This document shows, piece after piece, positions 1-8,934 of a DNA stretch of 64,000 nt. The notes under the pieces are model-generated. The model did not search any database and was not told where the DNA came from. It saw only the letters and a program-made list of their open reading frames with translations. Each line of letters starts with the position of its first letter. Positions within the stretch are counted from its first letter, which is position 1. Location of the stretch: positions 1-64,000 of the forward strand of contig JAFYVE010000035.1 in the NCBI GenBank assembly GCA_017549285.1, written 5' to 3'. This DNA is from Clostridia bacterium (lineage in GTDB: Bacteria > Bacillota > Clostridia > Oscillospirales > Acutalibacteraceae). The translations under genes were made by a program, and so were the position numbers.

Positions 1-10
1 CAGGAAGGGA

Positions 11-111
11 GCAAAAACAGTCCGGTGTGACTGTTTTTGCGTGGGGAACCCTCGCCGGGGGTTCCCCGTTTCATCTTTGATGAAACAACGGACCGATGTG
101 GGCATCGGTCC
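11..111. repeat. Cluster of four perfect hairpins
   Basis: Four perfect inverted repeats lie back to back: 11-22 with 29-40 (arms GCAAAAACAGTC), 43-50 with 60-67 (GGGGAACC), 69-75 with 79-85 (TTTCATC) and 90-98 with 103-111 (GGACCGATG). None has a clean T-run after it, so a simple terminator is not the best reading. No ORF crosses the cluster. Stacked short palindromes suggest a mosaic intergenic repeat element; the gene that may lie upstream is outside the window. Confidence 0.7.
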
Positions 112-152
112 CTACAATAGTTACTATTCCTACAATAAAAGCCCTCGACAAA

Positions 153-725
153 TTATTGTTTAATGATCGGCTGAATCTGTTTTCCGACAAGTGCTTCAAG
201 AAGAGTTTCGTGAATTTTCGTAAAATCAGCAACGATTGAAGTAGGCTTGTTTATATAATCATCCTGACTGTAAGGGACAAAATATACATTTTTGTAGTTC
301 ATAAGATACCCGATATTCTTTGCAGCATTACTGAGCGCATCGTTTGTTGAAACGGCTATAATAACGGGACTTGCGTTTCTGAGTGTCGATTTTGCCGCAA
401 GAGTTACGGGGGTGTCTGCAATACCTGATGTGAGCTTTGCAAGTGTGTTGCCCGTACACGGAGCTATAACGAGAGCATCGATCATATTTTTCGGCCCTAT
501 CGGCTCAGCAGAAGTGATAGAGTGAATTATTTCCCTGCCGGTTATATTTTCGATTTCAGTAATAAAATCTTTCGCTTTTCCGAAACGTGTATCCGTCTGA
601 TATGCATTGTAAGACATAATCGGAAAAATCTCAATTCCCGCTGTTTTCAGATGTTTCATAACGGGGATTACTTTTGAAAAAGTGCAGAAAGAACCGCACA
701 TTGCAAAGCCGAGCTTAACTGCCAT
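153..725 (-). CDS. spoVFB: Dipicolinate synthase subunit B (flavoprotein-like)
   Basis: This 190-aa protein is the B subunit of dipicolinate synthase, which turns dihydroxytetrahydrodipicolinate into dipicolinic acid in the mother cell for loading into the spore core. The N-terminal KLGFAMCGSFCTFSKV and the central APCTGNTLAKLTSGIADTPV match the flavoprotein-like fold of SpoVFB. The start is taken at ATG 725, which has GGAGG eight bases upstream inside spoVFA; a GTG at 731 in the same frame is only two bases from that site. It overlaps spoVFA by 11 bp, so the subunits are translationally coupled. The last codons and the TAA stop lie in a 23-bp repeat that also ends dtd (6659-6681). Confidence 0.93.
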   Translation of the reverse strand: MAVKLGFAMCGSFCTFSKVIPVMKHLKTAGIEIFPIMSYNAYQTDTRFGKAKDFITEIENITGREIIHSITSAEPIGPKNMIDALVIAPCTGNTLAKLTSGIADTPVTLAAKSTLRNASPVIIAVSTNDALSNAAKNIGYLMNYKNVYFVPYSQDDYINKPTSIVADFTKIHETLLEALVGKQIQPIIKQ

Positions 726-1563
726 ATTCACTACCTCCGTAAAATGAAAGTATTGTTTCGCATATTATTTTTCCTGCAGTTTCGGGTGATGTTCTTCCGG
801 GAAGAGAACCTGCTTTTATTATGTTGGTTCCGTGATTTTTTGCACAGTCAAAATCAACGCCGAAAGGTGCAGATGCAATTTCTATCACAAGACAGTCTTT
901 TTTTAGATTCTTAATCACATCAGAGTTTATAACAAGTGACGGAACGGTATTGATAACAGCATCAAAACTGTTGCAGCTATCGGAAAAATCATTTATATGG
1001 CAGATTTTCATACCGTCATTGACGGCATCAGCAAGATTTTTACCGCTTCTTGCAACACATGTCACATCAGCGCCGAGAGCTTTCAGCTTTCTGCATATAA
1101 CACTACCGCATCTGCCGTAACCTGTTACTGCACATCTCAGATTATTTATCGTAACGGATAATGAGTTTATAAGAAGACCTATAACGCCTTCAGCAGTGGG
1201 TACGGCGTTTTTTATTGTCAGTTCATCGTTTTTGTAATAATCAAAAACAGTTACATTTTTTTCTTTTAATTTTTCTTTCTGTTCGTTCGTGAAAAGTCCT
1301 CCCGCAACAACACAGCCCGAAGGAACAAGTCGAAAAAAATCACCGAAATAAAACAGCTCATCCGAAAGGGGAGCATTTATGTTTATTGTGTCACGGCTGA
1401 CGGGTACGGGAAGTACAAAAATATTTTTATCCTTGAAGTCATCTGCTTTGTAATCACCGGGATAAATCCGCTGTGAATCATATCCTTTTTCAATAAGTAA
1501 TTTATGCATATATGAGAAACGGCAGTCACCGCCGATTATCATAAAACGGGGTATGTCTTTCAT
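715..1563 (-). CDS. spoVFA: Dipicolinate synthase subunit A
   Basis: This 282-aa protein is the A subunit of dipicolinate synthase, a dehydrogenase-like protein. The N-terminus carries the family's IIGGDCR(F) signature with MIIGGDCRFSYM. A Rossmann fold follows around residues 140-170 (CAVTGYGRCGSVICRKLKAL), then ARSGKNLADAV and the C-terminal SLPGRTSPETAGKII. AGGAGG lies seven bases before the ATG. It is the first gene of a two-gene unit with spoVFB. In Bacillus this operon is sigma-K dependent; I looked for a sigma-K promoter and could not place one convincingly. The gene marks the organism as a spore former. Confidence 0.94.
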   Translation of the reverse strand: MKDIPRFMIIGGDCRFSYMHKLLIEKGYDSQRIYPGDYKADDFKDKNIFVLPVPVSRDTININAPLSDELFYFGDFFRLVPSGCVVAGGLFTNEQKEKLKEKNVTVFDYYKNDELTIKNAVPTAEGVIGLLINSLSVTINNLRCAVTGYGRCGSVICRKLKALGADVTCVARSGKNLADAVNDGMKICHINDFSDSCNSFDAVINTVPSLVINSDVIKNLKKDCLVIEIASAPFGVDFDCAKNHGTNIIKAGSLPGRTSPETAGKIICETILSFYGGSEYGS

Positions 1564-1629
1564 AAAAAAACCTCCTGCAACATTCTATGATAATTAAGTT
1601 GTATTTGTGAAAAAAATGCTCTCAAAGGA

Positions 1630-1658
1630 TTGTTTTTTTTATTAAAATAAATTATAAT
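1630..1658 (+). promoter_or_regulatory. Sigma-A promoter for recJ operon
   Basis: -35 TTGTTT at 1630-1635, 17-base spacer, perfect -10 TATAAT at 1653-1658. Transcription would start near 1665, about 50 bases ahead of recJ and divergent from spoVFA. Confidence 0.65.
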
Positions 1659-1717
1659 ATAAAGATATAGTAGGATATTATACTCTTTTAATATATATAG
1701 TGTTAGGATCTGATTTT

Positions 1718-3754
1718 TTGAGTCGCAAATTCTGGCGTGTTCCCGCTTTTGATAAAAAACAGGCTGCCGAGCTTGCATATGAATACGGCTATGATGCCAT
1801 GGCTGTTCTTCTCCTTGCCGCAAGGGGTGTTACCGACCCCGAAGATGTTGCGGATTTTCTTGAAAGTGAAGCTGAGCTTTACGATCCGTTTGACCTTAAG
1901 GATATGGAAAAGGCTGTTGTGAGAATCAGAAAAGCCATTGAAATGCAGGAAAAAATTGCTGTTTACGGTGACTATGATGCCGATGGTGTAACAGCAACTG
2001 CTTTGCTTTATCTTTATCTTGAATCCGTAGGTGCAGATGTTTCATATTACATCCCTTCAAGAATGAATGAAGGCTACGGCCTTCACAATGATGCAATTGA
2101 TACCCTTGCAGAAAAAAACATCAACCTTATAATAACTGTTGATAACGGAATAAACTCTGTCAATGAGGCTGCATATATAAAATCAAAGGGAATTGACCTT
2201 ATTATCACAGACCATCATCAGCCGGGTGGTACGTTGCCTGATGCTGTTGCTGTTGTGAATCCTCACAGAGCCGATGATACAAGCTTTTTCAAGGAGCTTG
2301 CAGGTGTAGGTGTTGCATTCAAACTTGCCGCAGCACTTGAAGACGGTGACTGTGAAAGCATTCTTTCTGATTTTGCCGATATTGTATGCATCGGCACAAT
2401 TGCAGATATTGTCCCTCTTAAAAGCGAAAACAGAATTCTTGCAGTAAGAGGTATTGAATCAATAAACAACTCAGACAGAGCAGGTATTGTTGCTCTCAAA
2501 AAAATAGTGGGCTATGAAGACCGTGATTTTACATCAACGAATGTTGCTTTTACAATAGCACCGAGAATAAATGCGGCAGGAAGGGTTGAAGAGGCAACAA
2601 CAGCCCTCAGACTCCTTCTTACGGATGATGTTGACGAAGCTCAGGCTATTGCAGAAGAGCTGGATAAATTCAATGTTATGCGTCAGGAAACAGAATCGGG
2701 GATTGTTGATGAAGCAGTTGCCCGTATTGAATCTGATGAATCGCTTAAATATTCAAGAGTCATTGTTGTTGACGGAACAGACTGGCACGCAGGCGTTATC
2801 GGAATTGTTGCATCAAAGCTTGTTGACAGATACGGCAAACCCGTTATGGTTATTGCACGTGACGGCAGCGGTGAAGCAAAGGGCTCGTGCAGAAGCATTG
2901 AAGGTTTCTCACTTTTTGATGCCCTTACAGATGCTTCAGACCTGCTTGTTCGTTTCGGCGGTCACACTCTTGCGGCAGGCTTTACCGTAACTGATGAAAA
3001 CATTGATGCTTTCAGAAAAAGAATCAACGATTATGCTTCTCAGATGCCCCCGTTTTATCCCGTACTCAATCTTGACTGCAGGATAAATCCTCAGAGTGTT
3101 GATGTTGATTTTGTTGACAGTATTTCGTGCCTTGAGCCGTTCGGTGCTGAAAATCCTCAGCCTGTTTTCGGAATATATAATGTCATCCTGCGTTCCGTAA
3201 GACCTATAGGCGCACAGGGTAAACATATAAGGCTGACATTTGAAAAGAAAAATCAGCAGTTTGCTGCAGTGTATTTCGGTATGACTCCTGAAGAGTTCCC
3301 TTATGACGCAGGTGATAAGATTGACCTTGCAGTAACAATTGATAAAAATGAATTCAGAGGCGAAATAAAAGCCAATATATATATAAAAGCTGTCAGACTT
3401 TCAGATTTCAATGATGAAGAATATTTCAGCAGCGAACTGTTATACAACAAAGTAAAACAGGGTGTCAGCCTTACTGAAAGTGAAAGACTTGCCGCCTGTC
3501 CTGACAGAAAATTTTCAGCCCGTGTATTTATGTATATAAAAAGTCAGCCCTCCTGTATCAAAAGTGCTGAGCTTATTGCAATAAAAACAGGTTCAGGTTC
3601 ACACGATGCGTGTAAAGTTCAGGTTGTTCTTGATGCTTTCTGTGAACTCGGGCTCATAACATATGAAAACGGATGTTACAAGGCTGTTGAAAATGCGGCA
3701 AAAGTAAATTTAGGCTCTTCGGAGCTTCTTAAAAGACTGGGATATTGTGATTGA
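1718..3754 (+). CDS. recJ: Single-stranded-DNA-specific exonuclease RecJ
   Basis: RecJ is a 5'-3' exonuclease on single-stranded DNA in RecF recombination and mismatch and base-excision repair. The DHH phosphoesterase core shows VYGDYDADGVTATALLY, ITVDNGI and ITDHHQPGG (metal-binding Asp and His). The DHHA1 part shows GSCRS and RFGGHTLAAGFTV. An OB-fold region and a C-terminal extension of about 130 residues follow, as is common in clostridial RecJ. TTG 1718 (MSRKFWRV) is preferred because AGGA lies nine bases upstream; the in-frame GTG at 1700 has no ribosome-binding site. It heads a run with relA/spoT nine bases downstream. Confidence 0.95.
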   Translation: MSRKFWRVPAFDKKQAAELAYEYGYDAMAVLLLAARGVTDPEDVADFLESEAELYDPFDLKDMEKAVVRIRKAIEMQEKIAVYGDYDADGVTATALLYLYLESVGADVSYYIPSRMNEGYGLHNDAIDTLAEKNINLIITVDNGINSVNEAAYIKSKGIDLIITDHHQPGGTLPDAVAVVNPHRADDTSFFKELAGVGVAFKLAAALEDGDCESILSDFADIVCIGTIADIVPLKSENRILAVRGIESINNSDRAGIVALKKIVGYEDRDFTSTNVAFTIAPRINAAGRVEEATTALRLLLTDDVDEAQAIAEELDKFNVMRQETESGIVDEAVARIESDESLKYSRVIVVDGTDWHAGVIGIVASKLVDRYGKPVMVIARDGSGEAKGSCRSIEGFSLFDALTDASDLLVRFGGHTLAAGFTVTDENIDAFRKRINDYASQMPPFYPVLNLDCRINPQSVDVDFVDSISCLEPFGAENPQPVFGIYNVILRSVRPIGAQGKHIRLTFEKKNQQFAAVYFGMTPEEFPYDAGDKIDLAVTIDKNEFRGEIKANIYIKAVRLSDFNDEEYFSSELLYNKVKQGVSLTESERLAACPDRKFSARVFMYIKSQPSCIKSAELIAIKTGSGSHDACKVQVVLDAFCELGLITYENGCYKAVENAAKVNLGSSELLKRLGYCD

Positions 3755-3763
3755 GGTGTGTTT

Positions 3764-5962
3764 ATGGAAAACACTGCACAGAATACAGGAAAACAACTGT
3801 ATGAAGAATTAAGAAAGAAAATAACAGGGGTTTTCTCTGAAGAGAGTATTGCCGTTGTTGACAGGGCGTTTGAACTTGCAAACTCTGCCCACGGTGACCA
3901 GAAGAGAAAATCGGGTGAACCTTATATTATTCACCCTATTGCCGTTGCCACAATTCTTTTTGACGAGCTTGGTATGGATATGCCTTCTGTTGCGGCGGCA
4001 CTTCTTCACGATGTGGTTGAAGATACCCATTATGAAATTGATGAAATAAAAGATATGTTCGGTGAAGAAATCGCACTTCTTGTTGACGGTGTAACAAAAA
4101 TCAACCGTATGCAGATTTCAAGCCGTGAAGAGCAGCAGGCAGAAAACTTACGCAAAATGCTTATTGCTATGTCACAGGATATCAGAGTTATTATCATCAA
4201 GCTTTCAGACAGGGTTCATAATATCAGAACACTTCAGTATGTCCCCGAAGAAAAGAGAAGACTCACAGCAAAAGAAACCCTTGAAATTTATGCTCCTATT
4301 GCTCACCGCCTGGGTATCAGAGCGTTCAAAGAGGAACTTGAAGACAGGTCTATCAGTTTCCTTGATCCTGTTGCATATCACGATATAGGTGAAAAGCTTG
4401 AAGTCCAGAGCACACAACGTCAGGAATTCCTTGATCAGATAAAAGAAAAAATCACAGACCGTGTTCATCAGACAGTCGGTGAAGCCAAGGTTGACGGTCG
4501 AATCAAGAGTGTTCACGGTATTTACAGAAAAATGTTCATCGGCGGAAAGAGCTTTGATGAAATCTATGATATATATGCTGTAAGAATCATTGTTGATACT
4601 GTTATAGACTGTTATAACTGTCTCGGTATTGTTCATGATATGTATCATTCAATCCCCGGCAGATTCAAGGATTATATTTCAACTCCTAAGCCCAATATGT
4701 ATCAGTCACTTCATACCACCCTTATCGGCAAAGAGGGAATTCCCTTTGAAGTCCAGATAAGAACATGGGAAATGCATCAGAATGCAGAATACGGTATTGC
4801 CGCCCATTGGAAATATAAAATGGGCAGAAATGACCGTGATGTTGATAACCGTCTTGTGTGGATAAGACAGATGCTTGAAAGTCAGCAGGAATCTGACAAC
4901 GCAGGTGATATTGTTCAGGATATCAAGAGTGACCTTGTTCCTGAAGAAGTATTTGTTCTCACTCCCAAGGGTACTGTTATATGTCTTCCCAAAGGTGCTA
5001 CTGTTATTGACTTTGCATATGCTATCCATTCCGCAGTCGGAAACAAAATGACGGGTGCCAAGGTTGACGGCAGAATTGTTCCTATCGATTATGTTGTCAA
5101 AACAGGTGAAATTGTTGAAATTCTCACCACTTCACAGCAGGGTAAGGGACCGAGTCGTGACTGGCTGAAAATCGTTAAAACAGGTGCCGCAAGAACAAAA
5201 ATCAGATCGTGGTTCAAAAAAGAAAAACGTGATGAGAATATTGAAGAAGGCAAGTCCGAGTTTGAAAAAGAACTCAGACGAAGCAATATAAGACTTTCTG
5301 ATGATGATACTGAAAAGCTTGTCGGTATTCTTACAGAAAAGCAGCATCAGAATTCGGTTGAAGATTTCTATGCCGCAATCGGTTACGGCGGAATCAGCCT
5401 TTCAAGACTTATGCCTCAGATAAGGGATGAGGTTTCAAAATTCCAGGCGGCAGAACAGCCCAGGAATGTTGAAATCAAGCTTGTGAAACCAAAATCATCA
5501 AGCGGTGACGGAATTATTGTTGAAGGAATTGACAATTGTCTTGTAAAGCTTTCAAAATGCTGTAATCCCATCCCCGGTGATGACGTTATAGGCTTTATTA
5601 CAAGAGGACACGGTGTTTCTGTTCATAAGAAAGACTGCCCCAATGTTCCTCAGGATATGTATACAGCACCCGAACCCGAAAGATGGATTGCTGTCAGATG
5701 GGAAGAAAACGCAAAACAGGCAGGTTTCAATGCAACACTTGCAATTTACTGTATTGACAGAATGTCACTTCTTGCCGATGTTTCCGTTTCACTTTCAAAT
5801 ATGCACGTTATGATTCATAACGTAAATACACGTGACAATAAAGACGGCACAAGCATTATCTATATGACAATCACGGTAAACAACTCAGAACACCTCAGAG
5901 GCATTGTTTCAAAGCTTCTTAAAATCAACGGAATACTCAATATCGAGCGTTCAGGCTCATAA
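3764..5962 (+). CDS. relA: Bifunctional (p)ppGpp synthetase/hydrolase
   Basis: This RelA/SpoT-homologue of 732 aa makes and breaks the stringent-response alarmone (p)ppGpp. The hydrolase HD motif is intact (LLHDVVEDT, His82-Asp83), with upstream HPIAVA. The synthetase domain has RIKSVHGIYRKM and the TPKPNMYQSLHTT loop. A TGS domain follows (EVFVLTPKGTVICLPKGAT), then a zinc-finger-like region with KCCNPIPGD and a C-terminal ACT domain. Both catalytic halves look functional. The start is ATG 3764, with GAGGT six bases upstream; an earlier in-frame GTG (3758) overlaps that site. It follows recJ by nine bases and precedes pspC by 15. Confidence 0.96.
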   Translation: MENTAQNTGKQLYEELRKKITGVFSEESIAVVDRAFELANSAHGDQKRKSGEPYIIHPIAVATILFDELGMDMPSVAAALLHDVVEDTHYEIDEIKDMFGEEIALLVDGVTKINRMQISSREEQQAENLRKMLIAMSQDIRVIIIKLSDRVHNIRTLQYVPEEKRRLTAKETLEIYAPIAHRLGIRAFKEELEDRSISFLDPVAYHDIGEKLEVQSTQRQEFLDQIKEKITDRVHQTVGEAKVDGRIKSVHGIYRKMFIGGKSFDEIYDIYAVRIIVDTVIDCYNCLGIVHDMYHSIPGRFKDYISTPKPNMYQSLHTTLIGKEGIPFEVQIRTWEMHQNAEYGIAAHWKYKMGRNDRDVDNRLVWIRQMLESQQESDNAGDIVQDIKSDLVPEEVFVLTPKGTVICLPKGATVIDFAYAIHSAVGNKMTGAKVDGRIVPIDYVVKTGEIVEILTTSQQGKGPSRDWLKIVKTGAARTKIRSWFKKEKRDENIEEGKSEFEKELRRSNIRLSDDDTEKLVGILTEKQHQNSVEDFYAAIGYGGISLSRLMPQIRDEVSKFQAAEQPRNVEIKLVKPKSSSGDGIIVEGIDNCLVKLSKCCNPIPGDDVIGFITRGHGVSVHKKDCPNVPQDMYTAPEPERWIAVRWEENAKQAGFNATLAIYCIDRMSLLADVSVSLSNMHVMIHNVNTRDNKDGTSIIYMTITVNNSEHLRGIVSKLLKINGILNIERSGS

Positions 5963-5977
5963 AAAGGAGAAATAAAA

Positions 5978-6211
5978 ATGACACAGAAAAAATTATACCG
6001 TTCAAACACAGATAAGAAAATTTCAGGCGTATGCGGAGGAATTGCTGAATATATCGGTATGGATTCAACTATTGTAAGACTTCTTCTTGTTGCATTTGTC
6101 CTGATGGGCGGTGCAGGTGTTCTCGCTTATATTGTCTGCAGCTTTGTAATTCCGGAAAGACCTGAAAATGACGGTTTTGATAATAACTTCAATAACGGTG
6201 GCAATATATGA
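5978..6211 (+). CDS. PspC domain membrane protein
   Basis: This 77-aa protein is an almost bare PspC domain: the signature LYRSNTDKKISGVCGGIAEY is followed by one hydrophobic stretch, roughly residues 33-58. The tail is short and Asn/Gly/Asp-rich. PspC proteins sense or buffer membrane stress in some bacteria, but in Firmicutes small stand-alone copies have no settled role. A strong AAAGGAG site lies upstream. Its stop overlaps the start of dtd (ATGA at 6208-6211), so the two are co-translated. Confidence 0.85.
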   Translation: MTQKKLYRSNTDKKISGVCGGIAEYIGMDSTIVRLLLVAFVLMGGAGVLAYIVCSFVIPERPENDGFDNNFNNGGNI

Positions 6212-6669
6212 AAGCTGTAATCCAGAGAGTAAAATCATCATCCGTAAAGGTTGACGGTGAAATCGTCGGTCAGGTAGGTCAGGGTTATCTTGTTCTTCTC
6301 GGTGTTATGGAAGGTGACACAAAGGCTCACGCAGAGCTTATGGCAAAGAAAACTGCGGCACTCAGAATTTTCTGTGATGATAATGATAAAATGAATAAGT
6401 CCGTTCTTGATATTGACGGTGAAATTCTTGTAGTTTCTCAGTTCACTCTGTGTGCAGATGTCAAAAAGGGAAACAGACCTTCATTCGATAATTCGGCACA
6501 TCCTACAGTTGCAAACGAGCTTTATGAATATTATATGCAGTGTCTTAAAGATAACGGTGTAAGAAAAGTCGAACACGGCATCTTTGCCGCAGAAATGGAA
6601 GTTTCTATTGTCAACGACGGACCTGTGACTATACTTTATGATACAGATATATGGAATGTTAAACAATAA
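6208..6669 (+). CDS. dtd: D-aminoacyl-tRNA deacylase
   Basis: Dtd removes D-amino acids (and glycine) mischarged onto tRNAs. The protein begins MKAVIQRVKSSSVKVDG, has the catalytic-site motif VVSQFTL near residues 75-81, then KGNRPSF, and ends with the second cross-subunit motif NDGPVT, whose Gly-Pro gives the cis peptide that excludes L-amino acids. At 153 aa it is of usual length. It is translationally coupled to pspC. The final Lys-Gln codons and TAA stop belong to a 23-bp repeat also found at the end of spoVFB, so the extreme C-terminus may be repeat-derived. Confidence 0.95.
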   Translation: MKAVIQRVKSSSVKVDGEIVGQVGQGYLVLLGVMEGDTKAHAELMAKKTAALRIFCDDNDKMNKSVLDIDGEILVVSQFTLCADVKKGNRPSFDNSAHPTVANELYEYYMQCLKDNGVRKVEHGIFAAEMEVSIVNDGPVTILYDTDIWNVKQ

Positions 6670-6840
6670 TTTGTCGAGGGCACCTCGACAAATTACAAAG
6701 TGAGGAGTTAGGAATGATGAGTGAGGAGTGAAGGAAGGGGCAAGCCCCTTAAACCCCGATTTTATAATCCAAGTCCGCAGGACTTCCGAAACTCCTAACT
6801 CCTAACTCCACACTCCTAACTATTCCAACAAATTCTGATT
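6659..6840. repeat. Palindromic intergenic repeat element
   Basis: The interval after dtd is a mosaic of inverted repeats. A 13-bp perfect hairpin (6667-6679 with 6683-6695, arms TAATTTGTCGAGG) contains the dtd stop codon. AAGGGGC/GCCCCTT and AAGTCC/GGACTT hairpins follow. An outer set of GGAGTTAGGA-type and TCCTAACTCC-type direct and inverted copies encloses them. Bases 6659-6681 are identical to the complement of 141-163 at the end of spoVFB. No ORF is present. It resembles a non-autonomous dispersed palindromic element, and it separates dtd from the next gene inside a same-strand run. Confidence 0.7.
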
Positions 6841-6853
6841 TGAAGGTGTATTT

Positions 6854-7483
6854 ATGATTATCCGAACCATCCCTCTCGGGCCTGTAAGAGCCAATACATA
6901 CATTGTGAGTGACGAAAATCACGACGGCACATTCATTGTTGATGCAGGTGCTTACAATCCCCGTTTTGAGAGGCTTATAAATGATAAGAAAATTGAATAT
7001 ATTCTTCTTACTCACGGTCATTTTGACCATATTATGGGGGTAAGTGAACTAAAAAAGCATTTCCCCGATGCAAAGGTCTGCATTCATGAAGCAGATGCAC
7101 CGATGCTCAGTGACGATATGCTTTCTCTTGCATTTGCTTTCGGTTCAAGTGTTGACAGTTCACTCAAAGCAGATATTATTCTTCACGACGGTGATGAACT
7201 GCCTTTTGGTGACAAGAAAATCAAGGTGATTCACACACCCGGTCATACAAAAGGCGGTGCAACATACATTATTGAAGACTGTATGTTCACAGGTGACACA
7301 CTCTTTTACAGAAGTGTGGGCAGAACCGATTTCCCCGGCGGTGATTCAAGCATTCTCAATGATTCAATCTGCCATCTGTTTGATATTGACGGGGATTACA
7401 ATGTTTATCCCGGTCACGATATAAACACAACCCTTTCAGATGAAAGAAACAATAACCCTTACGTAAACTGGAGTAAAAGATGA
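6854..7483 (+). CDS. MBL-fold metallohydrolase (glyoxalase II-like)
   Basis: This 209-aa metallo-beta-lactamase-fold hydrolase has the zinc motif THGHFDH near residues 55-61, a second His in IHTPGHTKGG, the bridging Asp in FTGDTLF, and a C-terminal His in VYPGHD. Length and motifs match the small hydroxyacylglutathione-hydrolase-like family (YcbL/GloB type), whose members hydrolyse thioesters. The substrate cannot be read from sequence. It overlaps hemZ by four bases (ATGA), so the two are likely co-translated. Confidence 0.87.
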   Translation: MIIRTIPLGPVRANTYIVSDENHDGTFIVDAGAYNPRFERLINDKKIEYILLTHGHFDHIMGVSELKKHFPDAKVCIHEADAPMLSDDMLSLAFAFGSSVDSSLKADIILHDGDELPFGDKKIKVIHTPGHTKGGATYIIEDCMFTGDTLFYRSVGRTDFPGGDSSILNDSICHLFDIDGDYNVYPGHDINTTLSDERNNNPYVNWSKR

Positions 7484-8934
7484 CACTTGTTGTTCTCGGA
7501 CATAATTTCAGATATGAAACTGAAAATGTCATAAGAATATTTTTCCCTCTTGAAAAGATAAATGTAACAGAAGAGTTGCCCGAAAACACGGACGACTGTG
7601 TTATCACATATCTCAAAGACGGTGTTATAGGCTGTGAAGTCAGTCTTTTCAGCCGGAATGAAAAAAGGGAAGAAAGAATTTGGGATAAAGATGAAAAAGA
7701 GCAGGAGCTTATTCTTGCAAAGCTTCTTTATTATATATTTACTTCAATGACGGGCATTGTGCCTTCGTGGGGAGTTCTCACTGGTGTAAGACCCTCAAAA
7801 CTAATGCGTACGCTCATAGCAGAAAACGGTGAAAGTGACGCCGTTGATTATTTCAGAAACGAACTTCTTGTAAGTGATAAAAAAACAAATCTTGCACTCT
7901 CTGTTGCAAGGGCAGAAGACAGAATTATTGCTTTGTCGTGTGAAAAATCATATTCACTCTATGTTTCAATTCCTTTCTGTCCCACAAGATGCTCATATTG
8001 CTCATTTGTTTCACATTCAATCGCTCAGGCTAAAAAACTTATTCCCGATTATGTAAGACTTCTCTGTGATGAGCTCAGGGAAATATCGGTTATTGCAGAA
8101 AAAACAGGTCTGAATCTTGAAACAATCTATTTCGGCGGAGGCACTCCCACTTCACTCGATGAAGAATCACTCAGAGCCGTTACCGATGCCGTAAGTAAAT
8201 ATTTTGATGTTAAAAATGTCCGTGAATACACAATTGAAGCGGGCAGACCCGATACACTCAATAAAGAAAAACTTGAAATAATGAAAAATGCGGGTGTTAC
8301 GAGAATAAGTATCAATCCGCAGACTTTTAATGCTCAGGTGCTTGAAAATATAGGCAGAAAGCATTCTCCGGGAATGACTCTTGAAGCATTCAGAATGGCA
8401 AGGGAAGCAGGTTTTGATAATATCAATATGGATTTCATCGCAGGTCTTCCCGGTGACACTTATGACAGCTTCAGAAACAGCATTGATACTGCTGTTTCAC
8501 TCAATCCCGAAAATATTACAATACACACACTTGCTCTCAAAAGGGCGGCAAACATCGTAACTCGTGGCGAAACAGACTCTGTTTACAGAGAAACTGCAAA
8601 AATGCTCGATTATGCCGACTCTGTACTTCATTCGGAAGATTATTTCCCTTATTATATGTATCGTCAAAGTAAAACCGTGGGCAACAATGAAAATGTAGGC
8701 TGGAGTAAAGAGGGCAGGGAATGTCTTTATAACATCTATATGATGGAAGAGATTCATACTGTTCTTGCTGCAGGCGGCGGTGCTGTCACCAAGCTTAAAA
8801 ATCAGACAGACGGCAGAATTGAAAGAATCTTCAATTTCAAATATCCATATGAATATATCAGCAGATTCAATGAACTGCTTGAAAGAAAAAAATATATCTA
8901 TGAATTTTACGGGATGACTGAAAATGAACTTTAA
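7480..8934 (+). CDS. hemZ: HemZ-type coproporphyrinogen dehydrogenase-like radical SAM protein
   Basis: This 484-aa radical SAM protein matches the HemZ family: an N-terminal domain of about 150 aa ending with GVLTGVRPSKLM, then the CX3CX2C cluster motif PFCPTRCSYCSF (Cys167, 171, 174). YFGGGTPTSL, NPQTFNAQVLENIGRKH and MDFIAGLPGDTYDSF follow. HemZ was named as an oxygen-independent coproporphyrinogen III oxidase, but many family members in organisms without full heme synthesis probably do something else; no other heme gene is in this window. The start overlaps the upstream MBL gene by four bases. Confidence 0.88.
   Translation: MTLVVLGHNFRYETENVIRIFFPLEKINVTEELPENTDDCVITYLKDGVIGCEVSLFSRNEKREERIWDKDEKEQELILAKLLYYIFTSMTGIVPSWGVLTGVRPSKLMRTLIAENGESDAVDYFRNELLVSDKKTNLALSVARAEDRIIALSCEKSYSLYVSIPFCPTRCSYCSFVSHSIAQAKKLIPDYVRLLCDELREISVIAEKTGLNLETIYFGGGTPTSLDEESLRAVTDAVSKYFDVKNVREYTIEAGRPDTLNKEKLEIMKNAGVTRISINPQTFNAQVLENIGRKHSPGMTLEAFRMAREAGFDNINMDFIAGLPGDTYDSFRNSIDTAVSLNPENITIHTLALKRAANIVTRGETDSVYRETAKMLDYADSVLHSEDYFPYYMYRQSKTVGNNENVGWSKEGRECLYNIYMMEEIHTVLAAGGGAVTKLKNQTDGRIERIFNFKYPYEYISRFNELLERKKYIYEFYGMTENEL

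Noticed and set aside
1578-1593. Sigma-K promoter for spoVFA
   Set aside because: A CATA-type -10 is present on the minus strand, but the start point would fall on the ribosome-binding site.
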